Shown in pieces: positions 48,112 to 56,400 of a DNA stretch of 64,000 nucleotides; position 1 is the stretch's first letter, and each line of letters opens with the position of its first letter. The stretch is from Phlyctochytrium arcticum (taxonomy: Eukaryota; Chytridiomycota; Chytridiomycetes; Chytridiales; Chytridiaceae), in the NCBI GenBank assembly GCA_025602905.1, contig JAHLKI010000008.1:496001-560000 (forward strand), in the 5' to 3' direction. Made by a program: the position numbers and the translations under genes. The notes under the pieces were generated by a model. That model made no database searches. It worked only from the letters and a program-made list of their open reading frames with translations, and was not told where the DNA came from.

Positions 48112-48151
48112 TATTGGCGCGAGCGTCAATCTGAGCGTCAATGCGCCAATA
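48112..48151. repeat. 9-bp inverted repeat enclosing a direct repeat
   Basis: TATTGGCGC (48112-48120) and GCGCCAATA (48143-48151) are perfect inverted copies. The 22-nt loop holds GAGCGTCAAT twice (48121-48130 and 48133-48142). Confidence 0.85.
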
Positions 48152-48183
48152 AATATGCATGAGTGTATCAAGTCAAGAAATCT

Positions 48184-48188
48184 ATAAT
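48184..48188. repeat. Target-site duplication (left), ATAAT
   Basis: ATAAT directly before the left LTR is repeated at 53307-53311 directly after the right LTR: a 5-bp duplication typical of copia integrases. Confidence 0.9.
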
Positions 48189-48363
48189 TGTTGTAAAGTG
48201 AACTCAATGTATACTATCAAAGACTGGAGAGTTGGTGCGGGGTGAGCCAACGACCACATTATATACAAGGCATTACACATCATGGAAGCTACGCGTCGGA
48301 GTTATAGAAGACCTTGCTGAGGTAACAGACGCGTGCTGACAACTGGAAAGCTGAGTCACAACA
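48189..48363 (-). repeat. 3' LTR of the copia element
   Basis: 175 bp, identical to 53132-53306, with a minus-strand TATATAATG stretch at 48265-48257 that could serve as a TATA box. Confidence 0.95.
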
Positions 48364-48372
48364 CTCCCCCTC
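48364..48372 (-). other. Polypurine tract
   Basis: Minus-strand GAGGGGGAG abuts the 3' LTR directly, as expected for the plus-strand primer site of an LTR element. Confidence 0.85.
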
Positions 48373-48450
48373 AAAGGCTGAACTGTAGTTCAGTAGTTGC
48401 AAGACTCAGATGAGTTGTTGTAGTATGCCGTGTACTCCCCCTGAACCGAA

Positions 48451-51400
48451 TCAGGCTGTGTTGTCTAGAGTCCGGTGACTGCGCAGTCCGAGTTTGGGGA
48501 GGAGGTGCCAATGGGTGGTAGGGCCGAGTGCCTTGGTCAGTATATCGGCTACATTGTCGACTGATGCGATCTTGGTGACTTCAATGTCCACGTGGTTGAT
48601 TTCGTGTGCGTAGAAATATTTTGGGTCTATGTGGCGGGTTCGCGAGCAGTTTGTGTATCCTTTTTCGATTTGGCTAATGCAAGCGGCGTTGTCCCCGTAT
48701 AAGATAGTTGGTTCATCGAATATTGTGGTAATGCGAGCAGTCTTAGTGGTAATGAATTTCAGAGCTCGACGAAGGGCGACGGCCTCTCTGGCTGCTTCGT
48801 ACATCGCGATCAGTTCCGAGTGATTTGTCGATGTCGTTACCATGGTTTGCTTGCTTGATTTCCAGCTGATTGCGGTTCCCCCGAACAGGTATACATATCC
48901 GGTCTGAGACTTGCCGGTGTGGGGATCCGATTGGTACCCGGCGTCGGTGTAGCCGGTCAGCATCTGGTTTGATTTGCGTGGGAAAAATAAGCCAAAATCG
49001 GTTGTTCCTTTCAGATATTTCATGATGCGCTTGACGCCGACCCAATGTCGTTCAGTAGGGTCTTTTGTGTATCGAGCCAAGAGGTTTACCGCGAAAGCAA
49101 TATCAGGTCGAGTTTGGTTTGCTAGATACATCAGGGCTCCGACTGCTGAGGAGTATGGGACTGCAGCGTTTAACGGTGCTTCTGTTGCTTCTCTTGGACG
49201 GAAGATGTCTTTGTCGTGGGTTAAGCTGCGTACTTCCATTGGTGTATTTGATGGATTTGCCGCGTCCATTGAAAAACGTTTCAAAAGCTGTGTGATATAA
49301 CCCGTTTGGTGTAAGAAAATGCCAGGGCCTTCGGGGCTGGTTGAGATATGTTCGATCTGTAAGCCTAAACAGTAAGTGGTCTGACCGAGATCTTTCATTT
49401 CAAACTCATTTGCAAGGCTTCTACGTGTGTCAGAGATAGCACTTTCTGTGCCGATGATATTTAGATCATCTACGTAAACTGCAACTACGGCGACTTCGGG
49501 TCCCGCTCTCTTTATGAATATGCAGGGGCAGCGGGCCTCCGTCTCGAAACCTTTGTCGAGTAGAAAACGGTTCAATCTTTGGTACCACAGCATGCCGGAC
49601 TGTTTGAAGCCATACAGGGCTTGGTTCACCCTAACGGAGGGATTTTCGAATTGTGCCATTTGTTGTGCAGTGTCCGTTCCATACAGATTTTCTGGGACTC
49701 GCATGTAAAGTTCCTTGTCCATTTTTCCATATAGGAATGCGGTGACTACATCCATCAGGTGCATCATCAATTTCTCACTAGCAGCAAATCCGAGAAGGAA
49801 ACGGAAGAATACTGCGTCGAGAACTGGAGCATATGTTTCCGTAAAATCAATGCCGTAGCGTTGAGCGTATCCTTTGGCTACGACTCTTGCTTTGTGTCGT
49901 ACAACTTCACCGTCTGCATTGCGTTTGAGGTGTAATACTACTCGACATCCTACTGGGTCGAATCCGTCGGGGGTTTCCTGAATAGGACCGAGGACGTTTC
50001 TTTTCAAAATTGAATCGTATTCGGCGCGTATAGCGTCGTGCCATTTGGGCCAGTCCGATCGTGTACGTGCTTCTTTAATCGATTGTGGGTCTGTGTCCAA
50101 GTCTTTGTCAAAAATAAGGGCGGTACTGGAGTTGATAGCTGCCGCGATGTGATTAACCATTGTTTCGGTAATTTCCACTCTCGGATCGTCCGTGATGCGG
50201 TTTTCTGGTGGTGTAAACGTTTTACGGGGATATTTGTTTTTCGAGCCAATTGGTCGTCCACGTTTTCTGCGTGGTTCGGTGATGACTGCCGGAGGTAGTT
50301 CTGTGGAGATGCGGTCCGGAGCGTTTATGGCAGCCGATGTTAAAGATTCTGGGTGACGGATGACTGTCGCGCTGTTGTTGAATGTGTCTGGAGCGTTATT
50401 CACGATTCTTTGCAGGTTGATAATCTCCGCAATTGTCTTTTCGGTCATTGAAGAAATAGAATATTCCGTAGGTCTTGTAGGGGATGAGGAGAACAGGACC
50501 TCTCGTTCTTTGCGTTGATCCTCCGTGAGGTACTCCTTGTTTCCTACGGTGGGAAATTGTGTTTCGTCAAAGATACAATCGGCAAAACGGGCGTGGAAAA
50601 CCGAGCCGGATGTAGGTTCCAGATATCGTATTTTACAAGTGCTGTCATAACCGATGTAAATTCCAAGTGTACGTTGCGCTCCCATCTTGTTTCTTTTGGG
50701 TGGTGGGATTGGGACGTAAACCGCGCTTCCAAAAACACGAAGATGGTCGACGCTTGGTGGGTGTCCATTGAGCAGCTGGTGGGGACTTTCCTTCATATAA
50801 GAGGAGGGCCGGTAATTTAGGACGTTGACCGCATGTAAAACGGCATGACCCCATGCGGATGCTGGTAGTCTTGATCCCAGAAGCATTGCCCGAGCCGTAG
50901 TGGACACTCTTTTAATCAGTGCTTCAGCACTTCCGTTCTGTTGATGTACATATTCTGTGCAGGTCTCTAGTTCCGTGCCGCATGAAGCCAAGTATGCTTT
51001 CATCAGTGGTGATGTAAGTTCTCCCGCATTGTCGACCCGGATCTTTTTGATTTTGTACTCTGGGTAAAAATTTCGGAGTTTGATGAAATGGCGTAGGGCA
51101 TTGGGGAAGGCGTCGTCCTTGTTTTCTAGTAGGGCGACATATGCCAATCGGGATGAGGAATCTCCAATAACCATAAAGTACTCAAATTGGCCCGACGGAG
51201 GATATACTGGGCCATGGATATCAATATTCAATCGACTTAGGAATGGAGGGGCCTCAGTGGGTTCCTTAAAGCTGGCGGGTGCAGATGAGAATTTGGCCAG
51301 TGCGCATGGTCGACATGGTGAGTTTAATGATAAACCTTTGTTGAATTGTCGCCTGGAGAGGTTCATATTTCGTACTATGTTCAGGATACGGCCGAACATG

Positions 51401-53049
51401 GTCTTTCCCGGATGTCCGAAGCGAGCATGCCAGAGGTTATACATTGCGGATTGGTTGTCGATCGTAAGGTCTTTGGACGGTGATGAAACATTCTCATTTT
51501 GAGTTTGCGCGTAATAGATGTGAGATTGTTTATTGACAGCATTTACAGTTGTAGTGTATAGGCCGTTCTCGAGACCTTTCAATGTTTCTACAATTTCCCC
51601 TTTCCGCAATAGATGCATGTACATCTTCCCCCCGTCATCCTTGGTTTGAATAGATAACTTGTTCTGGTGTAAGACCTTGAAACTAACCAGTAATCTGGGA
51701 GATTGAGGGGCATAGAGAGCGTCGTTGATTTCCAAGATTGTTCCGTTAGGTAGTTGAAGTCTGGCGTGTCCTGATCCTTCGGCCAGAGAAGATCCCGAGA
51801 TGGTCTTTAGGGTAATTTCTTTGTCGTTGTTGAGGGTGATAAGCATTTCCCGGTGAGGGATGATGCAGTGGGTTGTCCCGCTGTCGATGAGCGCCTGGTT
51901 GCCGGTGTACTCGTCGTCTGTGTGGGTGGAGTTAATTTCCGCATGAATTTTGGAGCGGGTAGGAATGTTATCGTTTGAGGCGTCCATGAAATTGCTGTAG
52001 ACAAGTTCGGGCACCGGCATGGGAGCGGGGGTGGTTATTTCGACCGAATGGGCTTCCTTGATTTCTGGTTTACCGTATTGTTTGTATAGTTGTCGAAGAT
52101 GCGGAGCGGTTCGGCATTCCTTCCCGCGGTGTCCCTGTATCCCGCATTCAAAACAAGTAACTTGGGGGCGATTCTGTCCGCGACCGCGGCCGCGACCACG
52201 ACCACGACCACGACCACGTCCTCGCCAGTGTCCTTGGCCGTGACCGCCTGTGGGGTCGAAACGTTGCGTATAGTGCGACTCGCCATAAACCGGCTGATGA
52301 CCGTGGTCATTGTTGGGGTATTGGTAGAATTGTCCGTTCGAGTGGGGTGTCATGTTTGTGTCGTAACGGTCAATATAGTGTGATTCCACTTCAGCGGGAC
52401 TTGCGCCGAGCGAAGGCATCGCAGTTCCCGGGGGGCGTACGTCGGCGTTGGTGATTAGAATGTTTTCTCGCTCTTCGGTTGTTTGCATGGTCGCGAGTAA
52501 GGCAGAATATGTCGGGAATTTCAAATTTTGGTACAGGGAGGATAATACCACCAAATGTTTGGGAAAAGTGGAGAGTGTCTTTTGGATTAGGTTGGCATCG
52601 GTTATCATCTCCATCTTTCCGCAGAGGCGAAGGCGGTTGACGATGCCCATAAGGGCACAGTTGTATGCGTGGACGGATTTGAAGTCTTGAAAACGCAGGT
52701 TGTTGAAATCGTGCATAGCACGCGGTTCCAGGATAATCTTTTGGTTGAAGAATCTCGCTGATAATTGTTGCCAGAGTTCAGTCGGATCCTTGGTTGCACT
52801 GTATTGTTCTTGTAGATCGGGACTGAGGTGTCGTTTGATAAACAAAAGACCTTGAGCGCGCTCTCTCAATTTGGTGATGCGGCTTTCGGTGTCTTCTTCA
52901 GATGTTGTGACGGTATCGGGATCGATAATGGGTACTAAAGCGTGCTCCAAGCCGATCGCAAATAAATGATCTTGAGTGTTTTGGGACCATGCGATGTAGT
53001 TGCGACCGTCCGCGAATAACTGTTCGAATTTTGTAGCCTGGATGGTCAT
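48451..53049 (-). CDS. Copia gag-pol polyprotein
   Basis: A 1532-aa single frame. Seen in order: gag (UBN2-like, residues ~1-220), an RG dipeptide run (~270-290), zinc knuckle CFECGIQGHRGKEC (~300), aspartic protease core DSGTTHCIIP (~388), GAG-pre-integrase (LWHARFGHPG, then CRPCALAKF), integrase core starting DIHGPV (~608) with a second Asp in VDNAGE and the family's downstream Glu region, reverse transcriptase with the YVDD box (~1190), and RNase H (TGYTDAGYQSD, ~1368; SWKSSKQ). The order protease-integrase-RT-RNase H defines Ty1/copia. Gag and pol are in one frame without a frameshift signal, so the Gag:Pol ratio must be set another way (splicing, readthrough or degradation). All catalytic motifs are intact, so the element may be active. 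Confidence 0.97.
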   Translation of the reverse strand: MTIQATKFEQLFADGRNYIAWSQNTQDHLFAIGLEHALVPIIDPDTVTTSEEDTESRITKLRERAQGLLFIKRHLSPDLQEQYSATKDPTELWQQLSARFFNQKIILEPRAMHDFNNLRFQDFKSVHAYNCALMGIVNRLRLCGKMEMITDANLIQKTLSTFPKHLVVLSSLYQNLKFPTYSALLATMQTTEERENILITNADVRPPGTAMPSLGASPAEVESHYIDRYDTNMTPHSNGQFYQYPNNDHGHQPVYGESHYTQRFDPTGGHGQGHWRGRGRGRGRGRGRGRGQNRPQVTCFECGIQGHRGKECRTAPHLRQLYKQYGKPEIKEAHSVEITTPAPMPVPELVYSNFMDASNDNIPTRSKIHAEINSTHTDDEYTGNQALIDSGTTHCIIPHREMLITLNNDKEITLKTISGSSLAEGSGHARLQLPNGTILEINDALYAPQSPRLLVSFKVLHQNKLSIQTKDDGGKMYMHLLRKGEIVETLKGLENGLYTTTVNAVNKQSHIYYAQTQNENVSSPSKDLTIDNQSAMYNLWHARFGHPGKTMFGRILNIVRNMNLSRRQFNKGLSLNSPCRPCALAKFSSAPASFKEPTEAPPFLSRLNIDIHGPVYPPSGQFEYFMVIGDSSSRLAYVALLENKDDAFPNALRHFIKLRNFYPEYKIKKIRVDNAGELTSPLMKAYLASCGTELETCTEYVHQQNGSAEALIKRVSTTARAMLLGSRLPASAWGHAVLHAVNVLNYRPSSYMKESPHQLLNGHPPSVDHLRVFGSAVYVPIPPPKRNKMGAQRTLGIYIGYDSTCKIRYLEPTSGSVFHARFADCIFDETQFPTVGNKEYLTEDQRKEREVLFSSSPTRPTEYSISSMTEKTIAEIINLQRIVNNAPDTFNNSATVIRHPESLTSAAINAPDRISTELPPAVITEPRRKRGRPIGSKNKYPRKTFTPPENRITDDPRVEITETMVNHIAAAINSSTALIFDKDLDTDPQSIKEARTRSDWPKWHDAIRAEYDSILKRNVLGPIQETPDGFDPVGCRVVLHLKRNADGEVVRHKARVVAKGYAQRYGIDFTETYAPVLDAVFFRFLLGFAASEKLMMHLMDVVTAFLYGKMDKELYMRVPENLYGTDTAQQMAQFENPSVRVNQALYGFKQSGMLWYQRLNRFLLDKGFETEARCPCIFIKRAGPEVAVVAVYVDDLNIIGTESAISDTRRSLANEFEMKDLGQTTYCLGLQIEHISTSPEGPGIFLHQTGYITQLLKRFSMDAANPSNTPMEVRSLTHDKDIFRPREATEAPLNAAVPYSSAVGALMYLANQTRPDIAFAVNLLARYTKDPTERHWVGVKRIMKYLKGTTDFGLFFPRKSNQMLTGYTDAGYQSDPHTGKSQTGYVYLFGGTAISWKSSKQTMVTTSTNHSELIAMYEAAREAVALRRALKFITTKTARITTIFDEPTILYGDNAACISQIEKGYTNCSRTRHIDPKYFYAHEINHVDIEVTKIASVDNVADILTKALGPTTHWHLLPKLGLRSHRTLDNTA

Positions 53050-53111
53050 GGCTGATGCTCATTTTTTTGATTTTTTTTTTTTTTTTTTGAAATGGTAGTT
53101 CGAGTTGGTTA

Positions 53112-53131
53112 GAGCTTGGTGTCTGATAACG
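53112..53131 (-). other. Probable primer-binding site
   Basis: Directly inside the 5' LTR the minus strand reads CGTTATCAGACACC. TATCAGA resembles the TGGTATCAGAG primer site complementary to initiator methionine tRNA in many copia elements. Partial match only. Confidence 0.45.
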
Positions 53132-53306
53132 TGTTGTAAAGTGAACTCAATGTATACTATCAAAGACTGGAGAGTTGGTGCGGGGTGAGCCAACGACCAC
53201 ATTATATACAAGGCATTACACATCATGGAAGCTACGCGTCGGAGTTATAGAAGACCTTGCTGAGGTAACAGACGCGTGCTGACAACTGGAAAGCTGAGTC
53301 ACAACA
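53132..53306 (-). repeat. 5' LTR of the copia element
   Basis: 175 bp, TGTTG...CAACA, identical to 48189-48363. Confidence 0.95.
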
Positions 53307-53311
53307 ATAAT
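53307..53311. repeat. Target-site duplication (right), ATAAT
   Basis: Partner of 48184-48188. Confidence 0.9.
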
Positions 53312-53403
53312 GTAATAAATGATATTTGAAGGAAAAAATGCGTCTTTATATGACGACTTGATGGTTGCTAATAGTAATGTATAAATCCGTTATCCACGAG
53401 TCG

Positions 53404-56400
53404 TCATCCTTCACACTTTTCCACTTTCCACCGCCCAGGACATGTTGTGGACTGGCAGCTACGACAGTTGCGGATCTTTGATTTCGTCAATCGCCCCGAA
53501 GCACCCACAGTAACAGTGTCCGGTCCAACCCCTGTACACAAAGCACGATTGCCACTACCTGGACATATTCCGTTGCAGATACGACATAATCTCCTCTGCC
53601 TTTTTGCTCGGGGCTTTGATGACTCGTCCATTGTCGCATCCAAGGGGGCATTGGTCGGTAAGATGGGAGGAATAGCATTGATAGGTCTGGGCGTCTGAGT
53701 AGCGGGCGTTATTTGCGGAGCGATCATCAAATGGAGACTATCCGTCGATTGTGGAGCGGAGATTGCTTGGGAAGAGGTGATAGCAGTTGGAGCTGTTGAT
53801 TGAGTGTCGGGAAGGTCGGGAGTTGGTTCGGGGTCGGGAGTTGGATCGGGATCAGGAGTTGGTTCGGGATCGTGAGTTGGTTCGGGGTCGGGCATTGGTT
53901 CGGGGTCGGGCATTAGTTGGGGAGCGGGGATTGGTAGGGGGAGACGCGTCGGATCTGCGGGAATGTTAATGAACGGTAGGTCAGAAACGTTTGCGGTGGG
54001 TAAGTTGCGGATGGTTCGGTTGGGGTCTCGCAAAAGCCGATCCACTTCTTCCCGCTGCTCCGCGCTGGACAATGCAGTGGCCGCTTCAATCCGGTACTGC
54101 ACCCAGTTTTTGAAGTGGGCTTCCAAATACACACCGATCTTATAAAAGATTGTTACTCCATTTGCCTCTCGGTTCCATTGGGTGCTCATTTTCGTCCACT
54201 GAGCGGTCGAGAATCCAGTTTTAGCCAACGCACGTCGGGAGAGAATTTCTGCCCACTCCCGTTCCTTGAGGAATTCAAAGAACTGCCTCTTTTCCTCTCT
54301 AGTGCTAATGGGAATAATTGCGAAACGAGAGTTTTGCAGGCGGGCCACTTCAGATCGACGGAAAGAGTTTGACTCTGGCTCACGGAAAGGTTCTATCTGG
54401 TGAACTTCAGCCATCTCTGTTCCTAGCGGACAAATGAGGAAGGTTTCTTGACTTGGCTTGTAGTAGTTTGGATTACACCAATTGTCAAGAAGTGGTGGCA
54501 AGGGCGATTTCAGAACATGTTCCAACTCCAGGTAAAGAGAATGTATCGAATCAATCAGCCACAGGTCGTAGTGCCACTTCCATGGCTTGCCCGATCTGTT
54601 CAAAGTTCCCACCTGAAAGCGTCGCGTTTAGTGTGGTAAAGAGATTGGTAGAGGTGGACCCCCCAATGAGAGACTTGCATTCTGATTGTGTCTACAAACG
54701 TATTCTGCCATTAGGCTATGCGTAAATGGCACACTTGCCCGATATGCGGAGAACCGTGCAATCATTTTCTGATGAACCCCGCCTTCCAAAAGGTTCGTCC
54801 CTCGGATGCACCTATACTTTGTCAGACGAAACTTGTCAATTTTCATTTTGTAATATAGTGGTACGTCAACGGGGTCGGAGACATGACCAAGGAAGATTTC
54901 ACGGATGACAAGCTTCGCCTTCTTCCATGCCTCCATGTTGAACAATGGCTTTTTCAGCTTTTCGCAGAGAATGGGACCGTAGGCCAAGAAAACCTTCCTA
55001 ACTAGTGGGAGTAGTACTTCCGGCTTTGGAATGTACCGCCGGACGCGTTTCCAGACCCAGGCAGGTTTTTGGATCAGAACCTGTTCCCACGTTTGATTCC
55101 GTGGTTCGAGATAAACTCTTATCATATGACGCTTGTCATCTTCGTCAACCACAAACATTGCATCCCTCAAAGCTCGAACGAATCTCGTTAAAATTCCGTG
55201 CCGTCTGGGAATGACTATCCTTTTCATCAAATGGAAGAGATCCATGAGCACTCTTGTTGGGAGTGTGGATTGTTCAGAAGCAGTCTCCATCCCGCTCAGC
55301 ATCTGGGTGGCAGCTTCTAGAATAGTTGCGTCAAGAACGGCGTCTTCCAACGGATTGCCTTCATCGTGGTGCTCATCTGTTTCCGACTGCTCGTCCCCCA
55401 TAAGTTGGTCGGACAACTTCGTCATCTCCGAAACATTTTCCGCTGACGCATCTTCAAGGCTATCTTCAACGAAAGAAGACGGCTGGCTGTCGGCATTCAC
55501 GGTTATGGTAGCGCTCGGGTCCGGTATGTTTGTTGGAGGGACGATCTCAATGGGGCGGGACGCAGCGACTCGTAGTTGTGTAGTCGGTACAACAATACGT
55601 GATGGCAGGTCAAGGTCACCATAGGCAATTTCTAAAAGGACGAGACGTACTTCAATGTCGCGCGCTAACATTAATTGCAGACGGCTCATGCTTACCTTTA
55701 CTTTGGGGTATGAAGGCAGCTGGAACGAAAATTTGATGGATCTCGACAGCCTGGCGGGTCTTGGTTAGGTTTACTCCATGTAATCTTGTGACATCGGCAG
55801 GTCCCACGATTCCAGTTGCGATGACCATCTTCTTGTTGTCCTTGGCCACAATATCAACAGCTAGGCCCGGACGAAGCTGCTGCGCATTTAAGTTGGGCAA
55901 ATTCACCACGTTGGTATAGATCATTAGACTGGCATACGCGTCATTCGCGGCGTACGTTAGTTGCTGTTCGGACAGTTGCTCATTGTCCCAATCCTCACTT
56001 ATTCGAATGGAATCTGGCTTGGGGAGTCTTTGACGCAGAACCGTTGCGCAAAGTACGTCTAGGCCGACCCTTCCATCCGAAACTACATTCAAACGTTTAC
56101 AAAAGGCACCAAGTTCCAACGTTCCACGGTTTACAGGCAAGCCATAGTCCCTTTCCAGTTTTGCCAAGTCAGTACCGAGATTTTTGCCTACTTTGATGAC
56201 ACGCGCTTCCGCAATCAATCGCTTCATGCTTGAGGGGATCGTTCCGATACGAGAGAGGTGAACAATCAAGACAACTTCACTGGTCGCAATTTGTATGGTG
56301 GCGACTTTACCCTGTACACCTGTACGGGGATCATATGACCACTCGCAGTCGAATCCAACCGCGATCGTCTCTGCACCTGTTCCTGCACCTGTTTCTGCAC

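Larger units (their letters stand above)
48189..53306 (-). mobile_element. Complete, very young Ty1/copia LTR retrotransposon
   Basis: A 5118-bp element in minus orientation: 5' LTR 53306-53132, primer-binding region, one 1532-aa polyprotein, polypurine tract, 3' LTR 48363-48189, flanked by ATAAT. The two 175-bp LTRs are identical base for base as read, and the reading frame has no stop. Both point to a very recent insertion. LTRs begin TGTTG and end CAACA. The element lies 92 bp beyond the stop codon of the large transposase-like gene. Confidence 0.97.

Noticed and set aside
53350..53407. Inverted repeat ATGACGACT/AGTCGTCAT around the transposase stop codon as a terminator or transposon end
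   Set aside because: Only 9 bp with a 40-nt loop and no counterpart at the other end of the gene.
55665..55695. A 31-nt intron between exons 3 and 4 of the transposase-like gene
   Set aside because: The first acceptor (GTTAG) would make an intron shorter than any other in the window; the next acceptor (TTTTAG) gives a normal 64-nt intron in the same phase.
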